In this document: piece after piece, positions 43,793 to 52,668 of the stretch
Layout of the letters: every line of letters starts with the position of its first letter
Numbering within the stretch: the stretch's first letter is position 1
DNA from: Sphingopyxis sp.
GTDB lineage: Bacteria > Pseudomonadota > Alphaproteobacteria > Sphingomonadales > Sphingomonadaceae
Reading direction: 5' to 3'
DNA length: 64,000 nt
NCBI GenBank assembly: GCA_013823985.1
Contig: PNNB01000047.1
Coordinates: 62,001 to 126,000, forward strand
Position numbers and translations under genes: made by a program
The notes under the pieces: generated by a model
What the model was told of the DNA's origin: nothing
Databases searched by the model: none
Seen by the model: only the letters and a program-made list of their open reading frames with translations

Positions 43793-44068
43793 ATGACCGA
43801 TAAAGCCGATACTCCGCCCGATCACCTTTCGATCAATCCTATGAGCCCCCATTTCGATGGCGACCTGCTTTCGCGAGGCGTTGGCATCCGTTTCAAGGGT
43901 GAACAACGCACGACGGTGGAAGAATATTGCATTTCCGAAGGCTGGATTAAGGTTCAGGCTGGCAAGGCACGCGACCGCAAGGGCAATCCCCTGCTGATCA
44001 AGCTAAGCGGACCGGTCGAGGCCTGGTTCGAAGATCTGGGCGACGACGCCCCCGTCGCCAAGGCTTAA
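43793..44068 (+). CDS. DUF3297 family protein
   Basis: 91 residues, full length for DUF3297: DHLSINPMSPHFDGDLLSRG, VGIRFKGEQRTTVEEYCISE, GWIKVQAGKARDRKGNPLLI. These small cytoplasmic proteins are common in alpha- and gammaproteobacteria. They are sometimes mis-named glutathione peroxidase, but there is no active-site cysteine or selenocysteine motif here. ATG 43793 gives the usual N terminus. Function unknown. It ends 10 bases before the convergent serine hydrolase gene. Confidence 0.9.
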   Translation: MTDKADTPPDHLSINPMSPHFDGDLLSRGVGIRFKGEQRTTVEEYCISEGWIKVQAGKARDRKGNPLLIKLSGPVEAWFEDLGDDAPVAKA

Positions 44069-44078
44069 ACGCCGCTCA

Positions 44079-45218
44079 TTACCGTCGCGGAAAAAGTGCG
44101 ATAAGCTTGACGAACTGGTCGTCAAGTGGATCAAGCTTGTCGTCCGGCGTCTTGCCCAACCGCACGATCGTCAGGCGATGTTGCGGCGAAACAATGACGA
44201 ACTGCCCCAGATGCCCCAGCGCCGCGAAAACGTCTGACGGCGCCTTTCCGGGGAAAAGCACCTGATCCTGCCCATTGTCACGGGTACGGTTCAGCCAGAT
44301 ATGCGCGCCATAGCTATTGTCGTTCGGGCTTGGCGTTTTCATGAACCGTGTCCAGCTTGTCGGCAGAAGCTGCGCCGCCCGGACGGACCCGTTATTCCTT
44401 AGAAACTCGCCGAACTTCGCCCAATCGCGGGCCGTTGCATGGATCATGCTGCCCCCCAGCATCGTGCCATTGCGGTCGAATTGGGGAACCGCGCTGGTCA
44501 TACCCAAGGGTTCGAACAAACGCCCCCTTGCATATTCCAGCATGGCATCGCGCCGGACTTCAGGGTCTTTGCTTTCGGTCAGCGAGCGCGTCATAATGTC
44601 GGCCAAAATGTTGCTGGTCGCGCTGCTATATTCAAATTTCTTGCCGGGATCGGCTTCCAAGGGCCGTGTTTCGGCATAGCGGGCGACGTTTTCGCGGCCA
44701 TCCAGGAACAGCATGCGGGGGGTATCTGCGTCGAAGATTTCGACTTCGCCTTCGGCCATTTCGGTGTGATCGAGGCCCGACGACATATGCAACAGATGAC
44801 GAAGGGTGATCGCGGCCCGGCCGTCGCGCGGCGTTTGCCATTCCGGAACCGGTGCAGGCTCGTCCAGCGCCAGCCGACCGTCGGCAACCATCAGGCCGAC
44901 CAAAGTGGCCGTCACGCTTTTCGCCATCGACCAGCTAATCAGGCGCGTGTCGGGGCCATAGCCCGGCGCATAGCGTTCGGCGATGACGCGCCCGCCTTGC
45001 ATGACCACCAGTGCGCGTGTTTCGGCAAGAGCCGGATCTTCAAAAAAGGGCGCGATAGCCTCGGCCAGTTTCTCTTTGCCGACAACGGCGTCATCGACGA
45101 TATAGGTTTCGCCCGGCCCGGCCGACTTTGCCGGCGTTTCCTGCGCGCACGAACTAAGAGCGATTGACGCGATGGCACAAAAAGCGGTTGCGGCGACGGT
45201 GAATTTGTTCCTAGGCAT
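44079..45218 (-). CDS. Serine hydrolase, class C beta-lactamase-related, lipoprotein
   Basis: 379 residues from ATG 45218. A lipoprotein signal ends in LSSC (AIASIALSSCAQE). The catalytic SxxK is in ISWSMAKSVTATLVG. The second motif YxN-like is in FEYSSATSNILADI. Blocks LRHLLHMSSGLDH and MHATARDWAKFGEFL-like residues fit the beta-lactamase/6-aminohexanoate-dimer hydrolase family. It is predicted to be anchored in the periplasm. Substrate unknown. Only 31 bases separate it from the divergent gene at 45250. Confidence 0.88.
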   Translation of the reverse strand: MPRNKFTVAATAFCAIASIALSSCAQETPAKSAGPGETYIVDDAVVGKEKLAEAIAPFFEDPALAETRALVVMQGGRVIAERYAPGYGPDTRLISWSMAKSVTATLVGLMVADGRLALDEPAPVPEWQTPRDGRAAITLRHLLHMSSGLDHTEMAEGEVEIFDADTPRMLFLDGRENVARYAETRPLEADPGKKFEYSSATSNILADIMTRSLTESKDPEVRRDAMLEYARGRLFEPLGMTSAVPQFDRNGTMLGGSMIHATARDWAKFGEFLRNNGSVRAAQLLPTSWTRFMKTPSPNDNSYGAHIWLNRTRDNGQDQVLFPGKAPSDVFAALGHLGQFVIVSPQHRLTIVRLGKTPDDKLDPLDDQFVKLIALFPRR

Positions 45219-45249
45219 GGCGTGTACCGATGCACCAGATGGAGGCCAT

Positions 45250-45624
45250 ATGGCAACCGCAACTTCAAAGCCGACCGCGAAAGAACCGACGATTATGATG
45301 CGTCGGCTGCGTATTGCCGCGATGGTCGTCGCGCTGTGCGTGGTTCTGTGGGCCGTCTGGAATTGGGGAACCATCAAAGGACAGGCCAAAGTCGGTGCGG
45401 CCTATGGTGCACATATCACCTGTTCGTGCCGCTATATCGAGGGCCGCAGCATGGATAGCTGCGAAACCGACAAGGAGGCTGGCATGGAAATGGTCCGTCT
45501 GTCCGATGACCCGGACAACAAGCGCGTTTACGCAAGCGTCCCTTTTCTGGCCGAAGCGGTTGCCGAACGGCGCGGAAATTTCGGATGCGTGCAGTTGAAC
45601 GCAAAAGAGATTGAAGCGCTCTAA
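45250..45624 (+). CDS. Single-span membrane protein of unknown function with conserved-looking cysteines
   Basis: 124 residues from ATG 45250 with GGAGG 4 bases before it. A basic N terminus, one membrane helix (IAAMVVALCVVLWAVWNW), then an outside domain with the cysteine pattern CSCRY, SCE and GCV. The four cysteines could form two disulfides. I do not recognise the family. It is divergent from the serine hydrolase. The pair may share a function, since similar hydrolase genes often carry a small membrane partner, but that is only context. Confidence 0.7.
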   Translation: MATATSKPTAKEPTIMMRRLRIAAMVVALCVVLWAVWNWGTIKGQAKVGAAYGAHITCSCRYIEGRSMDSCETDKEAGMEMVRLSDDPDNKRVYASVPFLAEAVAERRGNFGCVQLNAKEIEAL

Positions 45625-45633
45625 CCCATAAGG

Positions 45634-46758
45634 TCAGGCGGCGTTGACCAGCTCGACCGCCATCGTTTTTTCAATCCAGCCACCGCCCAGCACGCGCTCG
45701 CCGTCATAAAAGACCGCCGCCTGCCCGGGGGCAACACCATATTCGGGCGTGTCAAAACTCAGCCATTCGCCATCCATGCGCGCCGGCACCGGCTTTGCCA
45801 TGGAACGCACTTTGGCGAGTATCGGGCGGCCCTGAATATCTGCCAACCAGTTTGCATCGACTATGCGTGCGGACTGTACTGCCAGAGCTTCCCGTGGTCC
45901 GACAATCACCTGCTGAGTCGCGGGGTCAAGCCGGATGACATAAAGTGGGACAGGCTGTCCGCCGACCTCCAGACCTTTACGTTGCCCGACGGTGTAGTGG
46001 ATCATGCCTTTATGCTGCCCCAGCACCCGACCATCAAGATGGACAATATCGCCGCCCAGTTCGGCATCGGGGCGCACCTTGCGGACGACCGACGCATAGT
46101 CGCCGTCGGGCACGAAACAGATATCCTGACTATCGGGCTTCATCGCGACCACCAGCCCCAGTTCCTGCGCGATCGCCCGCACCTGTGGCTTGGGCATCCC
46201 GCCCAGAGGGAAACGCAAATAGTCGAGCTGGTCTTGCGTCGTGGCGAACAGAAAATAGCTCTGGTCCCGCGCAGGATCCGCCGCGCGATGCAACTCCGCG
46301 CCTGCGGGTCCTTCAACCCGGCGCACATAATGGCCGGTGGCGAGACAGTCTGCGCCCAATTCCTTGGCCAGCCGGAACAGATCGGTAAATTTGACACCCA
46401 TATTGCAGCGCACGCAGGGTATCGGCGTGCGGCCGGCCATATATTCGTCGGCGAAATGGTCGATCACGGATTCGCGAAAGCGGCTTTCATGGTCGAACAC
46501 ATAATGGGCAATGCCCAATTTGTCGGCCACCGCCCGGGCATCGCGGATATCCTGACCGGCACAGCAGGCCCCGGCGCGCTTTACCGCACTGCCATGATCG
46601 TAAAGCTGGAGCGTCACACCCACGGTTTCCGCCCCGGACCGCGCCGCCAAAGCCGCCACAACGGACGAATCAACGCCACCGGACATCGCAACGACGATCC
46701 GTTTTCCCGCCAAATCGGGGCCAAGTTGAAAATCGTTCAGATAAATATCGTCAATCAT
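45634..46758 (-). CDS. mnmA: tRNA-specific 2-thiouridylase MnmA
   Basis: 374 residues from ATG 46758. The PP-loop [12 protein letters not shown] binds ATP. The catalytic nucleophile cysteine is in [15 protein letters not shown] and the second in [37 protein letters not shown] and [10 protein letters not shown] are further family blocks. MnmA puts sulfur on U34 of Lys, Glu and Gln tRNAs. The frame runs upstream without a good ribosome site, so [11 protein letters not shown] is the likely start. Confidence 0.96.
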   Translation of the reverse strand: MIDDIYLNDFQLGPDLAGKRIVVAMSGGVDSSVVAALAARSGAETVGVTLQLYDHGSAVKRAGACCAGQDIRDARAVADKLGIAHYVFDHESRFRESVIDHFADEYMAGRTPIPCVRCNMGVKFTDLFRLAKELGADCLATGHYVRRVEGPAGAELHRAADPARDQSYFLFATTQDQLDYLRFPLGGMPKPQVRAIAQELGLVVAMKPDSQDICFVPDGDYASVVRKVRPDAELGGDIVHLDGRVLGQHKGMIHYTVGQRKGLEVGGQPVPLYVIRLDPATQQVIVGPREALAVQSARIVDANWLADIQGRPILAKVRSMAKPVPARMDGEWLSFDTPEYGVAPGQAAVFYDGERVLGGGWIEKTMAVELVNAA

Positions 46759-46854
46759 TTGACAGGCCACATAGGGGCTGCGGAACGAAAACGCCAGTTT
46801 TCCGTCGTTACTTCTCAATATGAAACAGCATTTGAGGCAAAATGATAATTACCG

Positions 46855-46904
46855 TTAACCTCGGCTAACATCCTCTGAATGGCGCCTTTACCCCATGTTA
46901 TAAA
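46855..46904 (+). promoter_or_regulatory. Candidate promoter region of the sciP operon with CtrA-like half site
   Basis: TTAACC at 46855-46860 followed by CTAAC nine bases on is a degenerate match to the CtrA box TTAA-N7-TTAA. A TATAAA-like -10 sits at 46899-46904, about 25 bases before the coding start. CtrA control of sciP is known in Caulobacter. The spacing here is one base short of consensus, so this is tentative. Confidence 0.3.
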
Positions 46905-46925
46905 ATGCTGCGCTAGGGGGGTGTC

Positions 46926-47297
46926 ATGGAAATGACATTCCCCCACACGGCACTGAGTCAAGATTCGGTCGACCGCAAAAATGATTATGTGGCGATGTTG
47001 GCGATGGCTTCGGCGCGCCAGGCAAATAGCCGTACCGTGCGTGCCGTGCGACAGGCTGCAAACGGTATGGAAGCGACTGGGGACTTTATTACCCGTCGCA
47101 TCAATTTTTTCGCTACCAAGGACCGGGCGAAAGTGGCTGTTTGCGGTGCTTTCGGGCAGAAAAATAAAGCGGAACCAATGTGTGAAGCGGACGTTTACCA
47201 ATCCGATTCAGGCTATATCAAAGACCATCAACTAGAAGACGAAGCAACCGGGGTACAGTTAACCCATGCGGGGCATGGAGTATCGAGGACGTTATGA
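46926..47297 (+). CDS. Small hypothetical protein coupled to sciP
   Basis: 123 residues from ATG 46926, preceded by AGGGGGG at about 4-6 bases. Its stop overlaps the sciP ATG (ATGA at 47294), the usual mark of translational coupling. The N-terminal half is helical and basic (ASARQANSRTVRAVRQAANG, DFITRRINFFATKDRAK); the C-terminal half is acidic and shows no motif. I do not recognise it. Codon use is less typical in the last third. The ATGA overlap and the ribosome site favour a real gene, but a leader region for sciP is possible. Confidence 0.5.
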   Translation: MEMTFPHTALSQDSVDRKNDYVAMLAMASARQANSRTVRAVRQAANGMEATGDFITRRINFFATKDRAKVAVCGAFGQKNKAEPMCEADVYQSDSGYIKDHQLEDEATGVQLTHAGHGVSRTL

Positions 47298-47593
47298 TTG
47301 AGAACCAAAAAATTCGCCCGGCACAAGTCATCGGCCCGTTGGGAGAGCCGTTAACATTGTCGAGTCTTCCACCGGCAGGGACCACGCGCTGGGTTGTGCG
47401 GCGCAAAGCTGAAGTGGTTGCAGCGGTCAATGGTGGTCTATTGTCCATCAACGACGCTTGCGAACGCTATGGTTTGACGCTTGAAGAGTTTGCCTCTTGG
47501 CAACGTGCCGTCGATCGTTCGGGCATGCCGGGTCTGCGCGTCACGCGTATCCAGCATTATCGTGACCTGTACGAGCGTCAGCAAAAATACTAA
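47294..47593 (+). CDS. sciP: CtrA inhibitor SciP (DUF1153)
   Basis: 99 residues. Helix-turn-helix protein of the SciP family: IGPLGEPLTLSSLPPAGTTR, WVVRRKAEVVAAVNGGLLS, DACERYGLTLEEFASWQRAV. In Caulobacter it binds and blocks the response regulator CtrA during the cell cycle and is a DNA-binding protein itself. GAGGA stands 4-5 bases before ATG 47294. A strong terminator follows at 47615. Its presence confirms an alphaproteobacterial CtrA circuit. Confidence 0.93.
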   Translation: MIENQKIRPAQVIGPLGEPLTLSSLPPAGTTRWVVRRKAEVVAAVNGGLLSINDACERYGLTLEEFASWQRAVDRSGMPGLRVTRIQHYRDLYERQQKY

Positions 47594-47614
47594 GCAATGC
47601 ATACTAAGCATATG

Positions 47615-47650
47615 AAAACCCCTGCACTTCGGTGCGGGGGTTTTTCTTTT
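47615..47650 (+). terminator. Rho-independent terminator after sciP
   Basis: A long stem ACCCCTGCAC/GTGCGGGGGT closed by a TTCG tetraloop, followed by TTTTTCTTTT. It lies 22 bases past the sciP stop. Confidence 0.9.
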
Positions 47651-47760
47651 GCCCGATAAGTTTACAAAATTTCGGCCTATTGCATGTAGCGTTCCGGACC
47701 GACCACGTTATTATCTCCCTGCGCCTGTTCCTTTGGAGAGCGGCCGAGAGGAGGTAAAAT

Positions 47761-48024
47761 ATGGGTTGGATAGTTGCAATTATCGTGGGCGGAATCGCTG
47801 GTTGGCTCGCGAGCAAGGTGATGAACCGCGACGCGTCGATGGGCATTTTCTGGAATGTCGTTGCCGGATGCGTCGGATCCGTAGTCGGCAATCTGATTGC
47901 CAACCGCTTCGGAATCATGGGCAGCGTTCAGGAATTTTCGCTGACCGGACTGATCGTGGCCTTTATCGGGGCGATCATCCTATTGGGCGTTTTGAACCTG
48001 ATTCAACGCGGCCGCGTCCGCTAA
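47761..48024 (+). CDS. GlsB/YeaQ/YmgE family stress-response membrane protein
   Basis: 87 residues with three hydrophobic helices: IVAIIVGGIAGWLASKVM, WNVVAGCVGSVVGNLIAN and GLIVAFIGAIILLGVLNLIQ. The glycine-rich pattern is that of the family once called transglycosylase-associated proteins. GAGGAGG precedes ATG 47761. It has its own terminator at 48048. The role of the family is general stress tolerance at the membrane. Confidence 0.93.
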   Translation: MGWIVAIIVGGIAGWLASKVMNRDASMGIFWNVVAGCVGSVVGNLIANRFGIMGSVQEFSLTGLIVAFIGAIILLGVLNLIQRGRVR

Positions 48025-48047
48025 CAGCTTTTTCGCAGATTAAAGGG

Positions 48048-48076
48048 GCCGCGCAGAGATTCTGCGCGGCTTTTTT
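48048..48076 (+). terminator. Rho-independent terminator after the GlsB-like gene
   Basis: GCCGCGCAG and CTGCGCGGC pair over AGATT, followed by six T. It begins 24 bases after the stop codon. Confidence 0.9.
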
Positions 48077-48144
48077 ATGCGACGTCGTTTGTCGAATAAT
48101 GTAGGTATCAGGCTGTATTGTGGTTCAACCATAATGCCGTTACG

Positions 48145-48238
48145 GTTAATGAAAATGGGTCGTTAATCGAAACCTAAACGCACGCCTTGCAGGCAGTGAC
48201 TTATTAGGGTAATACAGTTCTGCAAAAGTGCTGGCACT
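48145..48238 (+). promoter_or_regulatory. Regulatory region of the RND efflux operon
   Basis: The gap 48077-48276 holds a direct repeat GTTAAT at 48145-48150 and 48162-48167 (17 bases apart) and a palindrome AGTGC-TG-GCACT at 48227-48238, about 40 bases before the adaptor ATG. A weak promoter match is TTGCAG at 48187 with TAATAC 17 bases on. No regulator gene is next to the operon. The palindrome is a plausible repressor site. Confidence 0.35.
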
Positions 48239-48276
48239 GTGCATCATTGCCCCGCGATCAAATTTGGAAAGCCGAT

Positions 48277-49455
48277 ATGAATTACGAAACTACAATGACC
48301 GGAACGTTGGACGGCGGGGTACTCGCGGAGCGCGAAAATACAAGCCGTCGGCGGATCACAATCGTCTTGATCATCGTGGCCATATTGGTTGTCATTGGTG
48401 CGGCCTATTACTTCATGGGCGGAAGCGATGCTGCCGCCCCTGCAGGGGATGAAAAGAATGCGCAGGCGCAGACGGTTACCGTCGTTGCACCCGGACGCGA
48501 TACCGTTGTCCGTGCGATCAACGCCACCGGCACATTGGCCGCTCGCCGGGAAATTCCCGTTGGCGTGGTCGGCGAAGGTGGTCAGGTAACGCGAGTCTTC
48601 GTCGACGCAGGCGACTGGGTCCAGCGTGGCCAAGTCCTGATTTCCGTCGACCGTTCGGTGCAGGTCCAGCAGGCTGCCGCGCTGGAAGCGCAAATTGGTG
48701 TCGCCCGTGCCGACCTTCTTCTGGCGCAGAACGAATTGGACCGCGCGCTCCAACTGGTTGAGCGTGGCTTTATTTCGAAGGCAGATGTGGACCGCAAGAC
48801 AGCGACCCGCGATGCCGCTCGTGCGCGCGTCAACGTCGCCAATGCCCAATTGGGAGAAACCCGTGCCCGTAACGCGCGGCTCGACATTCGCGCCCCTGTC
48901 TCCGGCTACGTTCTGGAACGCAATGTGGAAACCGGCCAGACCGTATCGGCTGGCAGCGGTATCCTGTTCCGTTTGGCCCAGGACGGCCAGATGGAATTGC
49001 AGGCGCAGTTGAGCGAGAATGACTTAGCGCTGGTCGCCGAAGGTGTGCCCGCAAGCGTCACACCTGTCGGCACGGATCGTGTGTTCAACGGCACGATCTG
49101 GCAGGTTGCACCCATGATCAACACCCAGAACCGCCAAGGCATCGCCCGCATCTCCCTGCCCTTTGACAAGGCTCTGCGTCCGGGCGGCTTCGCGTCGGTC
49201 GAGATCAAGGCTGGATCGATGTCGGCACCTGTACTGCCTGAATCCGCGGTCCAGACCGGCCGTGAAGGTAGCTTTGTCTACATCGTCGGCAAGGATAACA
49301 AGGTGAAGCAGCGTCCTGTGAAGGTTGGCGACACGACCGCAAATGGTCTGATCATCGCCAGCGGTCTGGACGGAACCGAGCGCGTTGTTCTCTACGCGGG
49401 TGGTTTCCTCAATCCGGATGAAACGATCAATCCGAAGCTTCTGAAAAAGCCGTAA
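48277..49455 (+). CDS. RND efflux periplasmic adaptor (membrane fusion protein)
   Basis: 392 residues from ATG 48277. One N-terminal anchor helix (ITIVLIIVAILVVIGAAYYF) is followed by the barrel-sandwich (lipoyl) halves, VGVVGEGGQVTRVFVDAGDW and IRAPVSGYVLERNVETGQTV. A coiled-coil hairpin, a beta-barrel and a membrane-proximal domain (VLPESAVQTGREGSFVYIVG) complete it. It links the inner-membrane pump to an outer-membrane channel. The pump gene follows after 29 bases. No outer-membrane channel gene is in the window. Confidence 0.93.
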   Translation: MNYETTMTGTLDGGVLAERENTSRRRITIVLIIVAILVVIGAAYYFMGGSDAAAPAGDEKNAQAQTVTVVAPGRDTVVRAINATGTLAARREIPVGVVGEGGQVTRVFVDAGDWVQRGQVLISVDRSVQVQQAAALEAQIGVARADLLLAQNELDRALQLVERGFISKADVDRKTATRDAARARVNVANAQLGETRARNARLDIRAPVSGYVLERNVETGQTVSAGSGILFRLAQDGQMELQAQLSENDLALVAEGVPASVTPVGTDRVFNGTIWQVAPMINTQNRQGIARISLPFDKALRPGGFASVEIKAGSMSAPVLPESAVQTGREGSFVYIVGKDNKVKQRPVKVGDTTANGLIIASGLDGTERVVLYAGGFLNPDETINPKLLKKP

Positions 49456-49484
49456 ATCCTTTTGTACAATCGGGACCCTCGCCC

Positions 49485-52400
49485 ATGAATTTCAGTAATA
49501 TTTCCGCATGGTCCATCCGCAATCCGGTGGTTCCGATTGTATTGTTTATGGCGCTGACGCTGGCGGGCATCATGTCGTTCCGGAATATGGACGTCCAGAA
49601 TGACCCGGATATCGAATTCCCCGTCGTGGTCGTTTCGATTTCGCAACCTGGCGCAGCACCGTCCGAAATCACAACCCAGATCACACAAAAGGTCGAATCC
49701 GCGATCCGCAGTGTGCAGGGCGTGCGGAATATCGATGCGTCGGCGAGTGAGGGTAACACGACTGTCAGCGCTGAATTCGAAATTGGCGACGACATCAACG
49801 CGGCCGTCAGCGAAGTCAAAAACGCGGTAGACCAGATTCGCAGCGATTTGCCCGACGGCATTTTGGAACCCCAGATTTTCAAGGTCGCAACCTCGAGCGA
49901 CCCTATTGCCTATTTCGCCGTTGAAGCCAGCGACATGACGCTGGAACAGCTCAGCTGGTTCGTCGACGACACCGTTGCACGGCGTCTATTGGCGGTCGAA
50001 GGCATGGCCTCGGTCAGCCGTAACGGCGGTGTGAACCGCGAAATTCGCGTTATCCTTGACCCGGCCAAGATGCAGTCGCTTGGCGTCACCGCAAGCCAGA
50101 TCAACGCCGTGCTGCGCCAGCAGAATGTCAACGCATCGGGCGGCCAGTCGCAAATCGCCGGCTCGCGTCAGTCGGTGCGCGTTCTTGGCAACGCAGCGGA
50201 CGCTTACGCGCTCAGCCAAGCGCAGATCAGCCTCGGCGGCGGGCGCAACATCAAGCTGGCCGATGTGGCGGAAGTGACAGACGGCTTCAGCGAACAGCGC
50301 GCCATGGCATTTGAAGGTGGCAAGCAGGTCGTCACATTCGGCATGTCCCGCGCAAAGGGCGCTTCGGATGTGACCGTCTTCGATGAAGCGATGGTAAAAA
50401 TCGCCGAAATCGAAAAGGAAAATCCCGGCGTTAAATTCACCACCCTGTTCAACAGTGTCGATTATACCAAGGCGCAATATAAGAGCTCCATGGCGGCCAT
50501 GATCGAAGGCGCTTTGCTCGCGATCGTCGTCGTGTTCCTGTTCCTGCGCGACTGGCGCGCCACGGTCATTTCGGCCATCGCGATCCCGCTGTCGGCTATT
50601 CCGACCTTCTGGTTCCTCGACCTTCTGGGCTTTACGCTCAACACCATGTCGCTGCTGGCGCTTGGCCTTGTGGCCGGGGTGCTGGTCGATGACGCGATTG
50701 TGGAGATCGAGAATATCGTGCGCCATATGCGCATGGGCAAGTCCGCCTATCAGGCATCCATTGACGCCGCCGACGAAATCGGTCTGGCGGTTGTGGCCAC
50801 CACATTCTCGATTGTTGCGGTATTTTTGCCCGTCGGCTTGATGCCCGGCGTTGCGGGCCAATTCTTCAAGAATTTCGGCCTCACCGTTGTCGCCTCAGTT
50901 CTCATGAGCCTTGCTGTCGCGCGCATGATCACACCGATGATCGCGGCCTATTTCCTCAAGTCTGGCGGCATTGCCGAACATGGCGAGAGCGCCTGGATGG
51001 AAAAATACATGAAAATCCTGCGCTGGTCGCTTGGCCACCGGCGCTGGATGATGGGTATCGGCGTGCTGGCTCTTGCCGCAACCGTCGCGCTCATGGTCGT
51101 GCTGCCGAAGCAGTTCTTCCCTGATGGAGATATGGACTTCAGCCGCGTCCGGATCGAAATGGTACCGGGCACCACGCTGGAACGCACGCGCGAAGTCGCG
51201 AACGAAGCCGCGGCCATCATCGAAGCGCAGCCCGAAGTCAAAACCGCCCTGCAAAGTGTGCGGGAGGGCAGCGCCAATATGTTCATCACGCTGCACAAGG
51301 ACCGCGCGCGCACCAGCCAGGAGTTTGAAGAAGACCTCACGCCGCAGCTGACCAAAATCGCCGATGCCCGCGTAACCTTCCAGGCCAATGGTCCGGGTGG
51401 TGGCGGATCGGGACGTGACGTCTCGGTCATGCTATCCGGGTCAGACCCCAAGAAGCTGGATGAAACCGCAGCAACATTGGTCGAGCAGATGAAGACGCTG
51501 CCCGAACTGCGCGCGCCGCGTATCTCGGCCGACTTGCAGCGTCCGGAACTGCTGATCACGCCGCGCACCGACTTGGCCGCCCAATTGGGTGTGACGACCG
51601 TCGCGCTTAGCCAGACGATCCGCATCGCAACCTTGGGCGATATCGACCAGAACAGCGCGAAATTCTCGCTGTCTGACCGCCAGATTCCGATCCGGGTCAT
51701 GCTCGCCAAGGAATCGCGTGAAAGTCTGGACGTTATCCGCAATTTGCCGGTGCCGCTCGCCAATGGCGGGTCCGTGCCGCTGTCGCGTGTCGCGGACATC
51801 AGCTTTGGCGCTGGTCCGACCTCGATCCAACGGCGTAACCAGAATTTCCGTATCTTCATCGGTGCCGACTTTGCACCCGGAATCGTGTCGTCGACAGCAG
51901 ACGCCAAGATCAACAACCTTCCCATCATGAAGAACCTGCCTACAGGCGTTTCGCGCGCTCCGTTCGGCAGTCAGGAATGGGAAGCCGAAATGCAGCGTGA
52001 CTTCCTGACCGCGCTGATTTCCGGTACCTTGCTGGTGTTTGCGGTTCTGGTGCTGCTGTACCACCGCTTCATGTCACCGCTGGTCAACATGGGCTCACTG
52101 TTGCTCGCACCGCTTGGCGGGATGTTGGCATTGGCGATCGTCCAGCAGCCAATCTCGATGCCTGTGTTCATCGGCGTGCTGATGCTGTTCGGTATCGTTG
52201 CGAAAAACTCCATTTTGCTGATCGACTTTGCGATTGAGGAAATGGCGCGCGGCGTTCCCAAGTTTCAGGCGATCATGGAGGCCGGTCACAAGCGTGCCCA
52301 GCCGATTGTAATGACGACCGTCGCGATGACAGCCGGGATGGTGCCAACCGCGCTTTCGCTGGGTGGTGACGGCCAATGGCGTGCGCCTATGGGCACGGTC

Positions 52401-52625
52401 GTGATCGGCGGGTTGATCGTATCGACATTGCTGACCCTGCTGATCGTTCCTGCGGGCTTCAGCCTCGCCGACGGCTTTGAAAAGCGTGTCGGGCCGTGGT
52501 TGCGCACCCGCCTGCTGACCTATGATCCCGAAAAGCATGGCGAAAAGCCGGTTGAAACGGCGACCACAGGCAAAAAGGCAAGCAAAGGCAAAGACGATCT
52601 CGGCGGTTTGCAGCCTGCCGAATAA
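49485..52625 (+). CDS. RND-family efflux pump inner-membrane subunit (AcrB/MexB superfamily)
   Basis: 1046 residues, full length, with twelve membrane helices and two large periplasmic loops. The N terminus has [18 protein letters not shown]. The proton-relay aspartates are in [20 protein letters not shown], and the mirrored block [20 protein letters not shown] is in the second half. Periplasmic porter blocks include [20 protein letters not shown]. The loops fit the drug-type HAE1 group rather than the metal-exporting CzcA group. It is driven by proton influx. Confidence 0.95.
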   Translation: MNFSNISAWSIRNPVVPIVLFMALTLAGIMSFRNMDVQNDPDIEFPVVVVSISQPGAAPSEITTQITQKVESAIRSVQGVRNIDASASEGNTTVSAEFEIGDDINAAVSEVKNAVDQIRSDLPDGILEPQIFKVATSSDPIAYFAVEASDMTLEQLSWFVDDTVARRLLAVEGMASVSRNGGVNREIRVILDPAKMQSLGVTASQINAVLRQQNVNASGGQSQIAGSRQSVRVLGNAADAYALSQAQISLGGGRNIKLADVAEVTDGFSEQRAMAFEGGKQVVTFGMSRAKGASDVTVFDEAMVKIAEIEKENPGVKFTTLFNSVDYTKAQYKSSMAAMIEGALLAIVVVFLFLRDWRATVISAIAIPLSAIPTFWFLDLLGFTLNTMSLLALGLVAGVLVDDAIVEIENIVRHMRMGKSAYQASIDAADEIGLAVVATTFSIVAVFLPVGLMPGVAGQFFKNFGLTVVASVLMSLAVARMITPMIAAYFLKSGGIAEHGESAWMEKYMKILRWSLGHRRWMMGIGVLALAATVALMVVLPKQFFPDGDMDFSRVRIEMVPGTTLERTREVANEAAAIIEAQPEVKTALQSVREGSANMFITLHKDRARTSQEFEEDLTPQLTKIADARVTFQANGPGGGGSGRDVSVMLSGSDPKKLDETAATLVEQMKTLPELRAPRISADLQRPELLITPRTDLAAQLGVTTVALSQTIRIATLGDIDQNSAKFSLSDRQIPIRVMLAKESRESLDVIRNLPVPLANGGSVPLSRVADISFGAGPTSIQRRNQNFRIFIGADFAPGIVSSTADAKINNLPIMKNLPTGVSRAPFGSQEWEAEMQRDFLTALISGTLLVFAVLVLLYHRFMSPLVNMGSLLLAPLGGMLALAIVQQPISMPVFIGVLMLFGIVAKNSILLIDFAIEEMARGVPKFQAIMEAGHKRAQPIVMTTVAMTAGMVPTALSLGGDGQWRAPMGTVVIGGLIVSTLLTLLIVPAGFSLADGFEKRVGPWLRTRLLTYDPEKHGEKPVETATTGKKASKGKDDLGGLQPAE

Positions 52626-52668
52626 GCGAGCCTTTGCAGCATGGCGTGCCTTCGTCTAAGGCATTGAT

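Noticed and set aside
43793..44068. Glutathione peroxidase
   Set aside because: A common mis-annotation of DUF3297; no redox-active cysteine motif is visible.
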